Assembly: GCA_020025055.1 (NCBI GenBank)
Contig: JAHHST010000073.1
Span: 1 to 7,074 of the forward strand
Direction: 5' to 3'
DNA length: 7,074 nucleotides
Source of the DNA: Longicatena sp.
GTDB taxonomy: Bacteria > Bacillota_I > Bacilli_A > Erysipelotrichales > Erysipelotrichaceae
This document shows positions 5,691-7,074 of this stretch, piece by piece. Made by a program: the position numbers and the translations under genes. Positions within the stretch are counted from its first letter, which is position 1. Every line of letters begins with the position of its first letter. Below the pieces are notes generated by a model. The model made no database searches. It was not told the origin of the DNA and worked only from the letters and a program-made list of their open reading frames with translations.

Positions 5691-6564
5691 AGTAAAAGTT
5701 CCAGCAACAAGTGCAAATCTTGGAGTAGGCTATGATTGTTTAGGTTTAGCATTAAATGAGTTTGCATCTGTTGAATTTGAAGAAATAGAACAAGGATTAG
5801 AAATTATTGGATGTGAAAAAGCTTATTGTAATGAAGATAATTTAATTTATCGAGCATTTTTAAAAGGCTTAGAAGCTATACATAAAAGTGTTTCGGGAAT
5901 TCGAATCACTGTGGATACAAAGATACCTTATGCAAGAGGTTTAGGAAGTAGTGCTGCTTGTATTATTGCAGGATTAATGGGTGCTAATGCGTTCTTTCAT
6001 AATCCATTAAATAAATATGAAATTTTTAAATTAGCTACCCAAATGGAAGGACATCCAGATAATGTTGCACCAGCGTTATTTGGAGGTTTGTGTGTAAGTT
6101 TTATGGAAGATGATACACCAAATATGATTCGTTTTGGTGTAAAAAGAGATTTATTGTTTGTAACAATGATTCCAAATTATGAAGTAAGTACGCAGAAAGC
6201 AAGAGAAGTATTACCTACAACAATGACTTATAAAGAAGCTATATATCAAATGGGACGATGCACGGCATTAGCTAAGGCAATTGAATTAGGAAATGCTTTG
6301 ATTATTCGTAAAGCATGTAAAGATTTTATGCAAGAACCATATCGTAAAGTTTTAATTCCACAGTACGATGAAATCAAAGCGTTATGTAATAACCATGATA
6401 TGATTACAACTTATATTAGTGGTAGTGGTTCTACTATGATTTCTTTAACACAAGATGAAGGTAATGCGCAAGCATTGATAAAAGAATTAAAAAGAAACTA
6501 TCCAACATGGGATATACGTTTGTTGCAGGCAACTTATGATGGAGCAAAATACGAGGTAAAATAA
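5683..6564 (+). CDS. thrB: Homoserine kinase (GHMP family)
   Basis: Phosphorylates homoserine with ATP to give O-phosphohomoserine, the substrate of ThrC. The 293-residue length is usual. Signature segments are VPATSANLGVGYDCLGLAL (6-24), the GHMP ATP-binding loop PYARGLGSSAA (82-92), EGHPDNVAPALFGG (122-135), PNYEVSTQKAREVLP (164-178) and the C-terminal glycine loop SGSGST (246-251). The ATG at 5683 overlaps the thrC stop codon by 8 nt, and AAAGGAG at 5669-5675 lies inside thrC 7 nt before it, so the two are probably translated in coupled fashion. Its TAA shares one base with the ATG of the following HTH-ACT gene. Confidence 0.97.
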   Translation: MIKVKVPATSANLGVGYDCLGLALNEFASVEFEEIEQGLEIIGCEKAYCNEDNLIYRAFLKGLEAIHKSVSGIRITVDTKIPYARGLGSSAACIIAGLMGANAFFHNPLNKYEIFKLATQMEGHPDNVAPALFGGLCVSFMEDDTPNMIRFGVKRDLLFVTMIPNYEVSTQKAREVLPTTMTYKEAIYQMGRCTALAKAIELGNALIIRKACKDFMQEPYRKVLIPQYDEIKALCNNHDMITTYISGSGSTMISLTQDEGNAQALIKELKRNYPTWDIRLLQATYDGAKYEVK

Positions 6565-6998
6565 TGGAAAAATATTATATTGTGGACAGTTCAATATTGC
6601 CAGATGTATTAGATAAAGTGATTGAAGCTAGAGCTCTTTTACAAAACGGAAAAGTAAAACAAGTAAGTGAAGCAGTAAAACAAGTTGGAATTAGTAGGGG
6701 TACTTACTATAAATATAAAGACTACGTTTTTTTGCCAGATAAAGGAATGAGTTCAAGAAAAGCAGTTATTTCTTTGATGTTACATCATGATAAAGGGATT
6801 TTATCGGAAGTATTAAGTGTGATGTCTAAGGCAAATGCAAACATTCTTACAATCAATCAAAACATTCCGATTCATGATTGGGCAAGTGTTGTATTATCCT
6901 TTGATATGAGTGAAATGAATGTTTCAATCGATGAATTGTTGCAGAACTTAAAAGAATGTAGAGGAGTAACAAATCTACAATTATTAGCAGTTGAATAA
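6564..6998 (+). CDS. HTH-ACT domain protein (PheB/UPF0735-like), putative amino-acid-responsive regulator
   Basis: The 144-residue protein has two parts. An N-terminal helical region (about 1-57) contains a helix-turn-helix-like segment at about 34-53 (VSEAVKQVGISRGTYYKYKD), where AVKQVGIS, then RGTYYKYKD, resembles positioning and recognition helices. A single ACT domain follows at about 68-142, with the ligand-loop pattern HHDKGILSEVLSVMSKANANILTINQ (74-99) and Gly78 at the usual turn. The arrangement matches my recollection of B. subtilis PheB (UPF0735), whose gene lies next to pheA; the biochemical role of that family is, as far as I know, not settled. Here the gene is the last of the thr arm. 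Its ATG shares a base with the thrB stop, and GAGG at 6553-6556 lies 7 nt upstream, a weaker site than its neighbours'. The context suggests sensing of threonine or a related amino acid; DNA binding is inferred. Confidence 0.85.
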   Translation: MEKYYIVDSSILPDVLDKVIEARALLQNGKVKQVSEAVKQVGISRGTYYKYKDYVFLPDKGMSSRKAVISLMLHHDKGILSEVLSVMSKANANILTINQNIPIHDWASVVLSFDMSEMNVSIDELLQNLKECRGVTNLQLLAVE

Positions 6999-7000
6999 TT

Positions 7001-7024
7001 GGACCTATGTGAATAGGTCCTTTT
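7001..7024 (+). terminator. Intrinsic terminator of the thrC-thrB-ACT operon
   Basis: GGACCTAT (7001-7008) pairs perfectly with ATAGGTCC (7013-7020) around a GTGA loop, followed by TTTT, then C and more T-rich sequence. It begins 2 nt after the stop codon of the HTH-ACT gene. The U run is short, so some readthrough is possible. Confidence 0.85.
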
Positions 7025-7038
7025 CTATTAAGTGAACA

Positions 7039-7067
7039 TTTTTATTTTCGTAAAATTGTGGTATCAT
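7039..7067 (+). promoter_or_regulatory. Possible promoter for a gene beyond the right edge
   Basis: TATCAT at 7062-7067 is preceded by TG and one base (TGG), forming an extended -10 element. A poor -35 (TTTTTA, 7039-7044) lies 17 bp upstream. Placed after the terminator, it could start the next rightward transcript. The final ATG (7072-7074) has no ribosome site before it and is not called as a start. Confidence 0.35.
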
Positions 7068-7074
7068 AATAATG

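Noticed and set aside
7072..7074. ATG at the right edge as the start of another gene
   Set aside because: No ribosome site precedes it, and it lies only a few bases past a predicted -10 element.
1..7074. Mobile element, CRISPR array, phage or defence genes
   Set aside because: No transposase- or integrase-like protein, no regularly spaced repeats, and no terminal repeats or target duplications. Apart from the small membrane protein and the HTH-ACT gene, every protein gene encodes a recognisable enzyme.

Overview
This is an AT-rich stretch of a low-GC Gram-positive (Bacillota) chromosome. The evidence is strong AGGAGG-type ribosome binding sites before the genes, AT-rich codon use (Leu mostly TTA in thrC), intrinsic terminators, and a tRNA gene that encodes its own CCA. 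The enzyme types would fit an Erysipelotrichia- or Clostridia-like organism, but I cannot fix the genus.

Layout. On the left is a leftward tRNA-Leu(GAG) gene (82-167) with its own terminator (45-71). Diverging from it is an orphan 84-residue membrane protein (263-517), followed by a strong hairpin (523-552) that can stop transcription from both sides. The rest is one divergent amino-acid module. The leftward arm is hom (homoserine dehydrogenase), lysC (aspartate kinase), then asd (aspartate-semialdehyde dehydrogenase). The rightward arm is thrC (threonine synthase), thrB (homoserine kinase), then a small HTH-ACT protein, closed by a terminator (7001-7024). A 115-bp control region (4085-4199) separates the arms. 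The last 50 bases hold a possible promoter for a gene beyond the window.

How the genes work together. The five enzymes cover every step from aspartate to threonine: LysC makes aspartyl phosphate, Asd makes aspartate semialdehyde, Hom makes homoserine, ThrB makes O-phosphohomoserine, and ThrC makes threonine. Genes within each arm overlap or lie 20 nt apart, which suggests translational coupling. The HTH-ACT protein is the natural candidate for an amino-acid-sensing regulator of the module, though this is inference.

I see no mobile element, CRISPR array, prophage or defence system. The points most worth a second look are the HTH-ACT protein in the threonine operon, the predicted divergent promoters whose -10 hexamers fall on the same bases, and a reduced C-terminal region in Hom where an ACT domain would be expected.
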